Of a stretch of DNA of 64,000 nucleotides, positions 29,821 to 37,866 are shown in pieces. This DNA is from Lachnospiraceae bacterium (GTDB lineage Bacteria; Bacillota; Clostridia; Lachnospirales; Lachnospiraceae), in NCBI GenBank assembly GCA_016280395.1, contig JAEEGQ010000008.1, positions 24,979 to 88,978 of the forward strand. The letters are read 5' to 3'. The translations under genes were made by a program, and so were the position numbers. Position 1 is the stretch's first letter, and every line of letters starts with the position of its first letter. Under the pieces are notes generated by a model. That model had not been told where the DNA came from. It saw only the letters and a list, made by a program, of their open reading frames with translations, and did no database searches.

Positions 29821-31578
29821 ATGGCAAAAAGTCAGAGCGCCAGCCTTGACAGGAAGAAGCTCCTCGGCGATCCCATAATGGTAACGACCATCGTGGTATT
29901 GATCGCTTTCCTGACACTGTTTATCCTCTATCCCCTTGCGATACTTCTTGTAGACAGTGTTGTGGGAGGGTCCGATCCGGACCTCAGCGTATTTGAGAGG
30001 ATACGCCGATCCGGACTGACACTTGATGTATTTAAGAGGATAATGGGGCTTTCGAACTTCAGGAAGGCTATAACAAACACGCTGAAGGTAGGCTTTGTTG
30101 TGGGCATTGCTTCGGCGCTTATAGGTCTTTTGTTTGCGTATGTGGAGGAGTACGTAAAGCTCAAGACGAAATTCATGGGAGGACTCTTCAAGGTCGTATC
30201 GATGCTTCCCGTTGTTTCTCCTCCGTTCGTTCTTTCGCTTTCGATGATAATGCTCTTTGGTAAAGCGGGCCTTATCACAAGATATCTGTTTAAGATATAT
30301 GACAACAGCGTATACGGGTTCTGGGGCATTGTGGTAGTACAGACGCTTACGTTCTTCCCGGTCTGCTACATGATGCTTAAAGGGCTTCTGAAAAATATCG
30401 ACCCGTCGCTCGAAGAGGCGGCAAGAGACATGGGAGCCTCAAGATTCAAGGTATTCATGACGGTAACGTTCCCGCTGATACTTCCGGGTCTCGGAAATGC
30501 GTTCCTTGTAACGTTTATCGAATCGATAGCGGACTTCGCGAACCCCATGATCATCGGCGGTTCCTACGATACACTCGCTACCACGATCTACCTGCAGATA
30601 ACAGGTGCTTATGATAAGCAGGGCGCGGCTGCGATGGCTGTGGTGCTCCTTCTGATCACGCTGTTCATGTTCGCGATCCAGAAGTATTACCTTGAGAGAA
30701 AGAGCACGGCAACCCTTTCCGGAAAGGCTTCAAGGGCGAGGATGCTCATCACCGACAAGAGCGTTACTATCCCTCTTTCCATCATGTGCTCGGCGCTTGC
30801 CCTGTTCGTTATCATGATGTATGTATGCGTGCCTTTCGGAGCGCTGTTCAAGACATGGGGATTCGATTTCCATCTGACCTTCAAATGGTTCGGTCTCGTG
30901 TTCACGAAATATAAGGGCTTTAAGGCCTTCAAGGACAGCTTTGTCCTGTCACTTATCGCCGCGCCCATAACGGCGCTGCTCTCCATGATCATCTCTTATC
31001 TTGTGGTAAAGAGAAAGTTCGTTGGAAAGGGCTTTATTGAGGCCGTATCCATGCTTGCCATGGCAGTGCCCGGTACGGTTCTCGGTATCGGATATATCCG
31101 CGGTTTCGCGAGGGGGCTTTTCGGCACCGATATACTTAAAGGCATTTACGGAACGGGTCTGATCCTTGTTATCGTTTTTGTTGTACGAAGCCTTCCGACA
31201 GGCACCAGAAGCGGTATTTCGGCCCTAAGGCAGATAGACAAGAGCATTGAGGAATCCGCTTACGATATGGGCGCAGACAGCCTCAGGGTATTTATGACGG
31301 TTACGCTCCCGCTTATAAAGGACAGCTTCTTAAGCGGCTTTGTGACTGCATTCGTACGAAGCATTACCGCTATCAGCGCCATCATTCTTCTCGTTACACC
31401 TTCGTATCTGCTCATCACCGTGCAGATCAACGAGTTTGCGGAGAAGGGCTCTTACGGTATAGCCTGCGCGTTTGCAACGATACTTATCGTGATAACTTAC
31501 GGTTCCGTGCTGCTCATGAACTGGGTCATCAAGCGATTCGGCACCAGCCGTCAAGTCAAGGTCAAAGAAGAACCTTAA
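29821..31578 (+). CDS. Fused ABC transporter permease, two-domain
   Basis: 585 residues from ATG 29821, chosen because AGGAGG at 29807-29812 is 8 nt upstream; an ATG at 29815 is too close. About 12 membrane segments in two homologous halves, each with an EAA loop: EEAARDMGASRFKVFMTVTFPLI (first) and EESAYDMGADSLRVFMTVTLPLI (second). Such fused permeases occur in FbpB and AfuB. It forms the channel with the downstream ATPase, ending 19 nt before that start. Confidence 0.95.
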   Translation: MAKSQSASLDRKKLLGDPIMVTTIVVLIAFLTLFILYPLAILLVDSVVGGSDPDLSVFERIRRSGLTLDVFKRIMGLSNFRKAITNTLKVGFVVGIASALIGLLFAYVEEYVKLKTKFMGGLFKVVSMLPVVSPPFVLSLSMIMLFGKAGLITRYLFKIYDNSVYGFWGIVVVQTLTFFPVCYMMLKGLLKNIDPSLEEAARDMGASRFKVFMTVTFPLILPGLGNAFLVTFIESIADFANPMIIGGSYDTLATTIYLQITGAYDKQGAAAMAVVLLLITLFMFAIQKYYLERKSTATLSGKASRARMLITDKSVTIPLSIMCSALALFVIMMYVCVPFGALFKTWGFDFHLTFKWFGLVFTKYKGFKAFKDSFVLSLIAAPITALLSMIISYLVVKRKFVGKGFIEAVSMLAMAVPGTVLGIGYIRGFARGLFGTDILKGIYGTGLILVIVFVVRSLPTGTRSGISALRQIDKSIEESAYDMGADSLRVFMTVTLPLIKDSFLSGFVTAFVRSITAISAIILLVTPSYLLITVQINEFAEKGSYGIACAFATILIVITYGSVLLMNWVIKRFGTSRQVKVKEEP

Positions 31579-31597
31579 AACCGTTATGGAGGAGAAC

Positions 31598-32659
31598 ATG
31601 GCTAAAGAAAAGAAAGGCGTACGCCTTGAACACATATCAAAGATATATAAGGATCCGAAGACCGGCAAGGAATTCTATGCCGTAAAAGACGCTAACATAT
31701 TTATCGAACCCGGCAGCTTTGTTACGCTCCTTGGGCCTTCCGGATGCGGAAAGACAACGACGCTGCGTATGATCGCAGGCTTTGAGAGCCCGGACGAGGG
31801 CGAGATCTACCTTGGCGACGAGCCGATCAACGCCCTTACGCCGAACAAGCGTGATACCGCGATGGTATTCCAGAGCTATGCGCTTTTGCCGCATTACAAC
31901 ATTTTCGATAATGTTGCTTACGGACTTAAGCTCAGGAAAATGGATAAGGAAGTTATAAAGAAGAAGGTTACGGATATTCTTGCACTCGTTGGCCTCGAGG
32001 GTATGGAAAACCGCATGACGAACCAGCTTTCCGGCGGTCAGCAGCAGAGAGTCGCGCTGGCGAGAGCGCTTGTTATCGAACCCGGCGTGCTGCTCTTTGA
32101 CGAACCTCTTTCCAACCTCGACGCGAAGCTCCGTGTTTCCATGCGTACCGAGATCAGAAGGATCCAGCAGGAAGCGGGCATTACCGCGATCTATGTAACA
32201 CATGACCAGAGCGAAGCAATGGCCATATCGGATAAGGTCATAATCATGAACAAGGGTATTGTAGAGCAGATCTCGACTCCGCAGGATGCCTACTACTATC
32301 CGAACAACCAGTTTGTTGCCGATTTCATCGGTGAGGCGAACTTCCTGAAAGGTACGGTAAAAGGCCAGGATGTTGTGAACATCAGCGGCTCGGATGTCAG
32401 GTGCGCTACAGGGTCCATCGCTGTCGGAAGCGATTGCAGCGTTGTACTCCGTCCCGAAGGCGCAAGGCTTTCCGATGCAGGAAACATCAAGGTCAAGGTA
32501 GTGTATTCATGCTTCATGGGATCTTATCAGGATTACCATGTGAAAGTGGGAGACACTCTTGTCAAGATACAGGAATATAATCCGAGAAACCTGAAGATAT
32601 ACAAGGTTGGCGACGAAGCGTTCCTTAACTTCGCCGAAAATACGCTGTATGCACTGTAG
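31598..32659 (+). CDS. ABC transporter ATP-binding protein (FbpC/AfuC/PotA type)
   Basis: 353 residues. GGAGG at 31588-31592 is 5 nt before ATG 31598, preferred over the in-frame ATG 31586. Walker A GPSGCGKT (46-53), Q-loop (MVFQSYALLPH), signature LSGGQQQR, Walker B VLLFDEPLSNLD, H-loop VTHDQ, then a TOBE regulatory domain (VVLRPEGARL). It energises the preceding permease. Closest by operon structure to iron or sugar-phosphate importers. Confidence 0.95.
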   Translation: MAKEKKGVRLEHISKIYKDPKTGKEFYAVKDANIFIEPGSFVTLLGPSGCGKTTTLRMIAGFESPDEGEIYLGDEPINALTPNKRDTAMVFQSYALLPHYNIFDNVAYGLKLRKMDKEVIKKKVTDILALVGLEGMENRMTNQLSGGQQQRVALARALVIEPGVLLFDEPLSNLDAKLRVSMRTEIRRIQQEAGITAIYVTHDQSEAMAISDKVIIMNKGIVEQISTPQDAYYYPNNQFVADFIGEANFLKGTVKGQDVVNISGSDVRCATGSIAVGSDCSVVLRPEGARLSDAGNIKVKVVYSCFMGSYQDYHVKVGDTLVKIQEYNPRNLKIYKVGDEAFLNFAENTLYAL

Positions 32660-32685
32660 GGTGTGAGTAGATAGACATACAGAAA

Positions 32686-32723
32686 GCGGCAGTCCATGCT
32701 TTACGGCACGGGCTGCCGTTTTA
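32686..32723 (+). terminator. Terminator of the transporter operon
   Basis: CGGCAGTCC (32687-32695) pairs with GGGCTGCCG (32710-32718, one G-U), then TTTTA. The next 230 nt to tldD hold only an AT-rich stretch with a possible TACAAT -10 at 32868-32873 and an AGGAGG ribosome site. Confidence 0.75.
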
Positions 32724-32953
32724 GGTTTGTGCGCATGGGACGTACATGCAGGCGCAGGCCGGGGTACAGGCTGCCGTTTAGACTGCATGCAGGCGGGTTC
32801 TGTTTGATTCAGTTCAAAAAAAACAGGTTTCGCTCAGATAAGTATAGATTTATTGAATAATTCGTGGTACAATAAAACGCGGTTCGAACGTTTATTCCGA
32901 AAACGGGTTTAGAAGCCGGAATCTCGAATAAATTCATAGTCAGGAGGTAAGTA

Positions 32954-34339
32954 ATGTTACAAGACATTATCGGATCAAAAAGAGAACTGTTTGCAGATGG
33001 TGTGCAGACCGTTCTTCGCGGTCAGGAAAACCGCACCCGCAGGGTTGTAATCCTTAAAGGCAACCTTGTACAGAACATGCGAAGCGAGGTTAAGGGGATA
33101 AATGCCCGTGTGAACAAGAACGGCACCTACGGCTTTGCGTCTATCGCGGAGTATTCGCCGGAGGCAGCGGAAAAGGTCATCAAAGCGGCTACCGAAAACG
33201 CAGTTTTCCTTGCAAGGCACTCGGGCAGGAATATCCTGCTTCCCGCATCAACGGGGACAGGCACGCTGCCGCTTAACGCAGATATCGTCGACACAGAGCA
33301 GAAAGAGATAATCGAGCTGTGCCAGACCATCGACAAGCACATAGAGGAGAAATATCCGGATCTTACAAGCCGCACAGTTGTTTATTATGAGGATTCACAG
33401 GACAGGATAGTGTATTCGTCGGATGCTTTCAGCGGTCATCTTGTTACGCCCCGCTGCTACATCTACATCATGATGAGCTCTGAATCTAAGGACGGCGTGC
33501 CGGTAGAGATGTTTAAGGCTTTCGGCGGGTTCGGGAGCTTAAAGGATAATTTCTCGAAGCCCGAAGACATGTATGAGGATATAGACAAGCTCTATAAGCG
33601 CCTTATGGACAAGCGCGAGGGCGTTTATGCCGAGGCAGGTTACAAGACGGTAGTGCTCGGCGGCCTTATGGGCGGTATGCTTGCGCACGAGGCTGTGGGC
33701 CATACCGTTGAGGCAGACCTTGTAAGAGGCGGTTCCGTTGCGGGCCCGAGCCTTAACAAGCAGGTGGCATCCGGGCTGGTCAACATGGTGGATTTTGCGC
33801 ATACTTTTGACGGCAAGCCCTGTCCGCTTCCCGTATTCCTTGATGATGAGGGAACAAAGGCAGAGGACGCCTGGCTCATAAAGGACGGTATCCTTACAGG
33901 TTATATGAACGACAGGGAAACGGCCGAGGAATTCGGTATGAAAGCGGCCGGCAACGCAAGGGGCTGGTCTTTCTCGGATGAGCCCATCATCAGGATGAGG
34001 AATACATGCATCCTTCCCGGCAAGAACAGCGTGGAAGAGATGATCGCATCCGTTGACGACGGTTATTATCTTATCGACTCCGGCAACGGCCAGGCCGATC
34101 TTACGGGCGAGTTCATGTTCGGCGTGACCTGCGGTTACGAGATCAAGAACGGCAAGCTCGGAAGGGCTCTGCTCGACACCACAGTTTCGGGCGTGGCTTT
34201 CGAAATGCTCAAGACAGTTGATATGATCTCTGACAAGGTAGAGTGGTCTTCAAGCGGATTCTGCGGCAAGAAGCAGCCTATGGCAGTAGGCATGGGCGGT
34301 CCCAATATGAGATGCAAGATCATGATCGGAGGCAGATAA
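32954..34339 (+). CDS. tldD: TldD-type metalloprotease subunit
   Basis: 461 residues of the TldD/PmbA (U62/M103) family with the zinc motif HEAVGH at 245-250. With TldE it forms a heterodimeric protease that degrades unfolded peptides and in some bacteria matures peptide antibiotics or removes antitoxins. AGGAGG precedes ATG 32954. Its partner follows after 126 nt that hold two strong hairpins. No RiPP precursor gene is obvious nearby. Confidence 0.93.
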   Translation: MLQDIIGSKRELFADGVQTVLRGQENRTRRVVILKGNLVQNMRSEVKGINARVNKNGTYGFASIAEYSPEAAEKVIKAATENAVFLARHSGRNILLPASTGTGTLPLNADIVDTEQKEIIELCQTIDKHIEEKYPDLTSRTVVYYEDSQDRIVYSSDAFSGHLVTPRCYIYIMMSSESKDGVPVEMFKAFGGFGSLKDNFSKPEDMYEDIDKLYKRLMDKREGVYAEAGYKTVVLGGLMGGMLAHEAVGHTVEADLVRGGSVAGPSLNKQVASGLVNMVDFAHTFDGKPCPLPVFLDDEGTKAEDAWLIKDGILTGYMNDRETAEEFGMKAAGNARGWSFSDEPIIRMRNTCILPGKNSVEEMIASVDDGYYLIDSGNGQADLTGEFMFGVTCGYEIKNGKLGRALLDTTVSGVAFEMLKTVDMISDKVEWSSSGFCGKKQPMAVGMGGPNMRCKIMIGGR

Positions 34340-34372
34340 AAAAATGCTGCTGATGCAACATTTTATTATCCC

Positions 34373-34436
34373 GAAATTTGAGCATGCTCAAATTTCGAAC
34401 TACGCATGGAAAACCGCCTTCGCGGATTTTCCATGC
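34373..34436. repeat. Two palindromes between tldD and tldE
   Basis: 34373-34396 is a perfect 24-bp palindrome (GAAATTTGAGCA with its complement). 34404-34436 is a hairpin: GCATGGAAAA with TTTTCCATGC, an inner CCGC/GCGG and a CTTC loop. Neither has a T-tail. The inner 21 nt of the second recur after tldE. Confidence 0.85.
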
Positions 34437-34465
34437 TATGAAGGAATCAATAACCGGAGGAAAGA

Positions 34466-35764
34466 ATGAGCGAGTTAAATAAAAAGGCCGATCTGTTTGA
34501 CGGCATTCTTAAAAGCAAAGGCATCGAGAAGTACACTTATTCCATAAGGACTTCCGAAAAGCAGGAATTAAATCTTGAGAACGGTGAATTCAAGCTGATG
34601 CGCACCGTTTTCAACAACACATGCACACTCAGTGTATGGCTCGGCGAGAAGATGGGCACCGTGAACGGAAACGACATCACGGATGAGGCCCTTGCAGCAC
34701 TTGTTGACAGCGGTATCGCCGCAGCGCAGTCGTCTCCCGACGATCCTGCGCATGACATCGCTCCGGACCAGGGCAAGGACCTGTTCAGGCAGGGCGTATA
34801 CGAGGTGGATCTTGACAGGTTCATCGACAGGATAAAAGAGGCCTTCGAGACGATAAAGACTGATTATCCGAAGGTTCAGGTAATGACCGCGATCGGTTCT
34901 TTTGACAGGACCAACGGCATCAAGCGTAATTCCAACGGCACCGAATTTGTGACCGAAGGCGGCGTTTACTCCATGGTGCTTGAGTTCTCCGCAAAGGACG
35001 GCGACAAGACAACAGGCATGGATTATGCGTTTGTTCTTACAAAATCGCTTGACAAGCCGCTTATCGAGCTTGGAGACTTCAGGTTCCGTCTTGAAAATAT
35101 CGCAAAGGCGCTTGAAGCAAAGCCGGTTGAAGGCAAGTTTGAGGGCACCGTTGTTCTCACTCCGTCCATGACAGGCGAGTTCTTAAGCATTATCGTTCAG
35201 AATTACGCGTCTGATATGGTGGTTGTTGACGGTACAAGCCTCTGGCTTGACAAGGCGGGCGAAAAGGTTGCGAGCGACAAGCTGACGGTTGCCTTCAAGC
35301 CGTATGACGACAGGATAGTACTCGGTGAGCGCTATACCGGTGATGATTTCAGGAGCGAGGACTTTACGCTGATCGACAAGGGCGTGCTCACGAACCACAA
35401 GCTGAGCCTTTACGGTTCGAAGAAGACAGGTCGTCCATGCATTAAGAACACGGGCTTCGATCTTGTGGTAGAGCCCGGTGATGCCGCATTCGAGGATATG
35501 ATCAAGGGCATCGACAAAGGACTCCTGCTCGGCGGTTTCTCAGGCGGACAGCCCGGGACGAACGGCGAATTCTCGGGTGTCGCAAAGAACAGCTTCATGA
35601 TCGAAAACGGGAAGATCACGGGCGCTGTAACGGAAACAATGGTAAACGGTAATCTTGGCGAGATCATCAAGAATATCAAATGCATCTCAAAGGAGCTCAT
35701 ATGCGACGGAACCACCGTGCTTCCGTATGTTGCGGTGGACGGCATAGTAGTTTCGGGAAAGTAA
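34466..35764 (+). CDS. tldE: TldE/PmbA-type protease partner
   Basis: 432 residues of the TldE/PmbA family; it lacks the HExxxH zinc motif of TldD, as expected for the non-catalytic partner. Typical parts: ENGEFK in the N-terminus and NTGFDLVVEPGDA, GVAKNSFMIENGKI near the C-terminus. GGAGGA precedes ATG 34466. It presumably acts with TldD in the cytoplasm; split by the hairpin-rich spacer, the two may have separate message stability. Confidence 0.9.
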   Translation: MSELNKKADLFDGILKSKGIEKYTYSIRTSEKQELNLENGEFKLMRTVFNNTCTLSVWLGEKMGTVNGNDITDEALAALVDSGIAAAQSSPDDPAHDIAPDQGKDLFRQGVYEVDLDRFIDRIKEAFETIKTDYPKVQVMTAIGSFDRTNGIKRNSNGTEFVTEGGVYSMVLEFSAKDGDKTTGMDYAFVLTKSLDKPLIELGDFRFRLENIAKALEAKPVEGKFEGTVVLTPSMTGEFLSIIVQNYASDMVVVDGTSLWLDKAGEKVASDKLTVAFKPYDDRIVLGERYTGDDFRSEDFTLIDKGVLTNHKLSLYGSKKTGRPCIKNTGFDLVVEPGDAAFEDMIKGIDKGLLLGGFSGGQPGTNGEFSGVAKNSFMIENGKITGAVTETMVNGNLGEIIKNIKCISKELICDGTTVLPYVAVDGIVVSGK

Positions 35765-35767
35765 GGC

Positions 35768-35788
35768 AAAACCGCCTGCGCGGATTTT
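35768..35788. repeat. Copy of the tldD-tldE spacer hairpin
   Basis: AAAACCGCCTGCGCGGATTT and one T: identical at 20 of 21 positions to 34410-34430. It follows the tldE stop by 3 nt. Confidence 0.75.
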
Positions 35789-35828
35789 TCGCGCGCAACC
35801 TCGCATAAATGCTCGGTTAGGAGGAAGT

Positions 35829-36347
35829 ATGGGACTGTTAGACAAGCTTATAAGCGGTATTGGGAAGGTAGTAGGCGAAAGTGCTGCGGACGGCATCAAG
35901 AAAGCGCTTCAGGGCGAGATCGATGATGCAAAGCAGGCTTTTAACGGAACAAATGAAGCCGGAAGCACAACGGCATCTTACAACACAACGGGGGATGACA
36001 ACGAAGGATCTGAGGACGGCGGTCTTTACAACGAAGACGGAAGACCTGCAGCGGAAAAGATCCGCGAGGTGCTCGAGAGAGAATTCCCCGAATATCAGGT
36101 ACGGGACAATGTTTCACCCGAGACTATCGGGGGAACGGGCAGGTTTATGCGGTATTCTTTCGGTGTTTACAAGGATAACGCACCAAAGCTCTTTATCATG
36201 CTGATCGGTAAGACCACATGCAGGTTAAGAGAGTACCGGTGGTCAAAGGAACAGGCTGAAAAGGCAGGCGTAACACTTATAAACTTCATTGTTCATGAGC
36301 CCAATTCCGTTCCTTACATCACACAGAGGCTTCACAAGTATCTGTAA
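35829..36347 (+). CDS. Unknown protein, 172 residues, upstream of the reverse transcriptase
   Basis: No family recognised. The head (1-40) is an amphipathic helix rich in K/A/G (LISGIGKVVGESAADGIKK); a low-complexity acidic Ser/Thr/Gly linker follows (about 45-72), then a compact C-terminal domain (75-172) with EFPEYQVRDNVSPETIG, FGVYKDNAPKLFIMLIG and INFIVHEPNSVPY. The last part has the alternating pattern of an alpha/beta domain of the restriction-endonuclease-like size class, but a D-ExK set cannot be defined. GGAGGA precedes ATG 35829. It lies 282 nt before the reverse transcriptase on the same strand. Confidence 0.75.
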   Translation: MGLLDKLISGIGKVVGESAADGIKKALQGEIDDAKQAFNGTNEAGSTTASYNTTGDDNEGSEDGGLYNEDGRPAAEKIREVLEREFPEYQVRDNVSPETIGGTGRFMRYSFGVYKDNAPKLFIMLIGKTTCRLREYRWSKEQAEKAGVTLINFIVHEPNSVPYITQRLHKYL

Positions 36348-36629
36348 TTCTGACCGGAGCGCCGTTTTTTGGCGCTGCAAGGTTAACAGGCAATAAAGAA
36401 AGGGATGCAAGCGATTGCGCCCGTGAGGGGCGAAGCACGGCCTGTGCGGCATAACAGGGATCATGATCCGGGAAATGCCTCAGATATCAGCTTTGCGGGC
36501 AGCGGGGCCGTGTTCAGTCCGGTATCATAAGCACCTGCTTATTTCAAAGGTTTTCCCTTTCTTTTTGACAGCAGGCGGGGGCAAAAAGCCTCCGCTTGTT
36601 AATTTTAAAATTAATTATTGGTGTTCTAC
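36348..36629 (+). other. Hairpin-rich leader of the reverse transcriptase gene
   Basis: No coding frame. Local stems: AGCGCC/GGCGCT (36358-36376), CGCCC/GGGCG (36418-36432), GCAC/GTGC (36435-36447), palindrome GGATCATGATCC (36458-36469), AGGCGGGGGC with GCCTCCGCTT (36573-36597, A5 loop) and palindrome TTAATTTTAAAATTAA (36599-36614) just before the start. The 36573 stem resembles an attenuator. It could be the 5' part of a structured RNA linked to the enzyme. Confidence 0.5.
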
Positions 36630-37850
36630 ATGAGTCTTATAGATGAGCTGAAAAGCAAGGAAACATGGGAAAAATTCAGAGAATACAAGTCGTTCCACAG
36701 TTGTATGTCAAACCGGGAAATGAGACTTCTTGATGAGTTCATAAAAGAGGAGAGGTACGTGACTTTGGCGGGTCGTTTTACGCCTGAGGGATACGGTCTC
36801 TCCATACCGGAAAGGCGTGTCATCAACAAGAGCGGAAGCCGGAAAAAGCGCACAGTCTATACCTTTGAGCCCGATGAGATGTATATGCTGAAGCTCCTTA
36901 CCTGGCTTCTGTACAAATATGATGACAGGATCAGCCCCTGCTGTTATTCGTTCAGAAGGAACATGACGGCAAAGAAAGCCATTTCGGACATCCTTGCCAT
37001 TGGGGATATAGACGGAAGATACGTGCTTAAAGCGGATATCCACGATTATTTCAACTCGATGCCGGCACAGGGCATCGTTGCGGCTTTGAAACGGGTCATA
37101 ACAGATGACGAAAGGCTTCTTGCGTTTCTTACAAAGCTGTTTTCCGGCAACGAGGCATTTGAGAAGACTGAGGGGCAGGAACCGCGCATAGTGCACGAAA
37201 ACAGGGGAGCGATGGCGGGGGTTCCGGTTTCGGCGTTTATCGCCGATATCTTTCTTTGGCCGCTTGATTCGTATTTTTGCGATAAGGGAATACCGTATTT
37301 CCGCTATTCAGACGATATCCTGCTGTTTGCACGTTCCAAAGAGGAACTTGAGGAGTGCCGGAACCTGCTTAAGGAGAAGATCGAGGCTGCAGGGCTTGAA
37401 CTGAACGAGGAAAAAACGAAGGTTTTTGGCCAGCAGGAAGGATTCGAATTCCTCGGGATAAAATATAAAGACGGGCAGATCGACCTTGCGGATGCGACCG
37501 TAAAGAAGATGAAGGACAAGATAAGGCGCAAATGCAGGGCCCTGTACAGATGGCGGAGGAAAAAGGGCTTTGATTTCGAGAAGGCCGCAAAAGTCGTTAT
37601 CAGGATCTTTAACATGAAATATTTCGATACCGGGGATATGATGGATTTTACCTGGAGCAGGTGGTTCTTTCCGGTGCTTACGACCGACAGGAGCCTGAAG
37701 ATCCTCGACGGGTATCTTGTGAATGAGCTGAGGTATATCTACAGCGGAAGGCACTACAAGGGGAATTATGCGGTGACATACGAAAATCTGAAGGAGCTTG
37801 GATTCCGGAGCCTTGTGAACGAGTATCACAAGTGGAGAGAAAGCATGTAA
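36630..37850 (+). CDS. Free-standing reverse transcriptase (RVT_1 type)
   Basis: 406 residues from ATG 36630; TTG 36618 and GTG 36621 are in-frame alternatives. No good ribosome site is present, only GGTG 6 nt upstream. RT blocks in order: RRVINKS...RTVYTFEPDE (61-84, RT1), YSFRRNMTAKKAI (106-118, RT2), KADIHDYF with catalytic D136 (RT3), GAMAGVPVSAFIADIFLWPLD (193-213, RT4, without the usual PQG), YSDD with D228-D229 (226-229, RT5), KTKVF...FEFLGIKY (262-279, RT6-7). A thumb-like helical region (285-406) ends GFRSLVNEYHKW. There is no maturase/HNH domain, no protease and no fused toxin. Closest by pattern to retron, diversity-generating or group-II-like RTs, but RT4 does not match any of these cleanly. 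A structured element follows the stop by 16 nt. Confidence 0.93.
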   Translation: MSLIDELKSKETWEKFREYKSFHSCMSNREMRLLDEFIKEERYVTLAGRFTPEGYGLSIPERRVINKSGSRKKRTVYTFEPDEMYMLKLLTWLLYKYDDRISPCCYSFRRNMTAKKAISDILAIGDIDGRYVLKADIHDYFNSMPAQGIVAALKRVITDDERLLAFLTKLFSGNEAFEKTEGQEPRIVHENRGAMAGVPVSAFIADIFLWPLDSYFCDKGIPYFRYSDDILLFARSKEELEECRNLLKEKIEAAGLELNEEKTKVFGQQEGFEFLGIKYKDGQIDLADATVKKMKDKIRRKCRALYRWRRKKGFDFEKAAKVVIRIFNMKYFDTGDMMDFTWSRWFFPVLTTDRSLKILDGYLVNELRYIYSGRHYKGNYAVTYENLKELGFRSLVNEYHKWRESM

Positions 37851-37866
37851 ACAGGTCGCTAAAGCA

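Noticed and set aside
36630..37850. Reverse transcriptase as a group II intron protein
   Set aside because: No maturase or endonuclease part, no recognisable domain V/VI RNA downstream, and no interrupted host gene.
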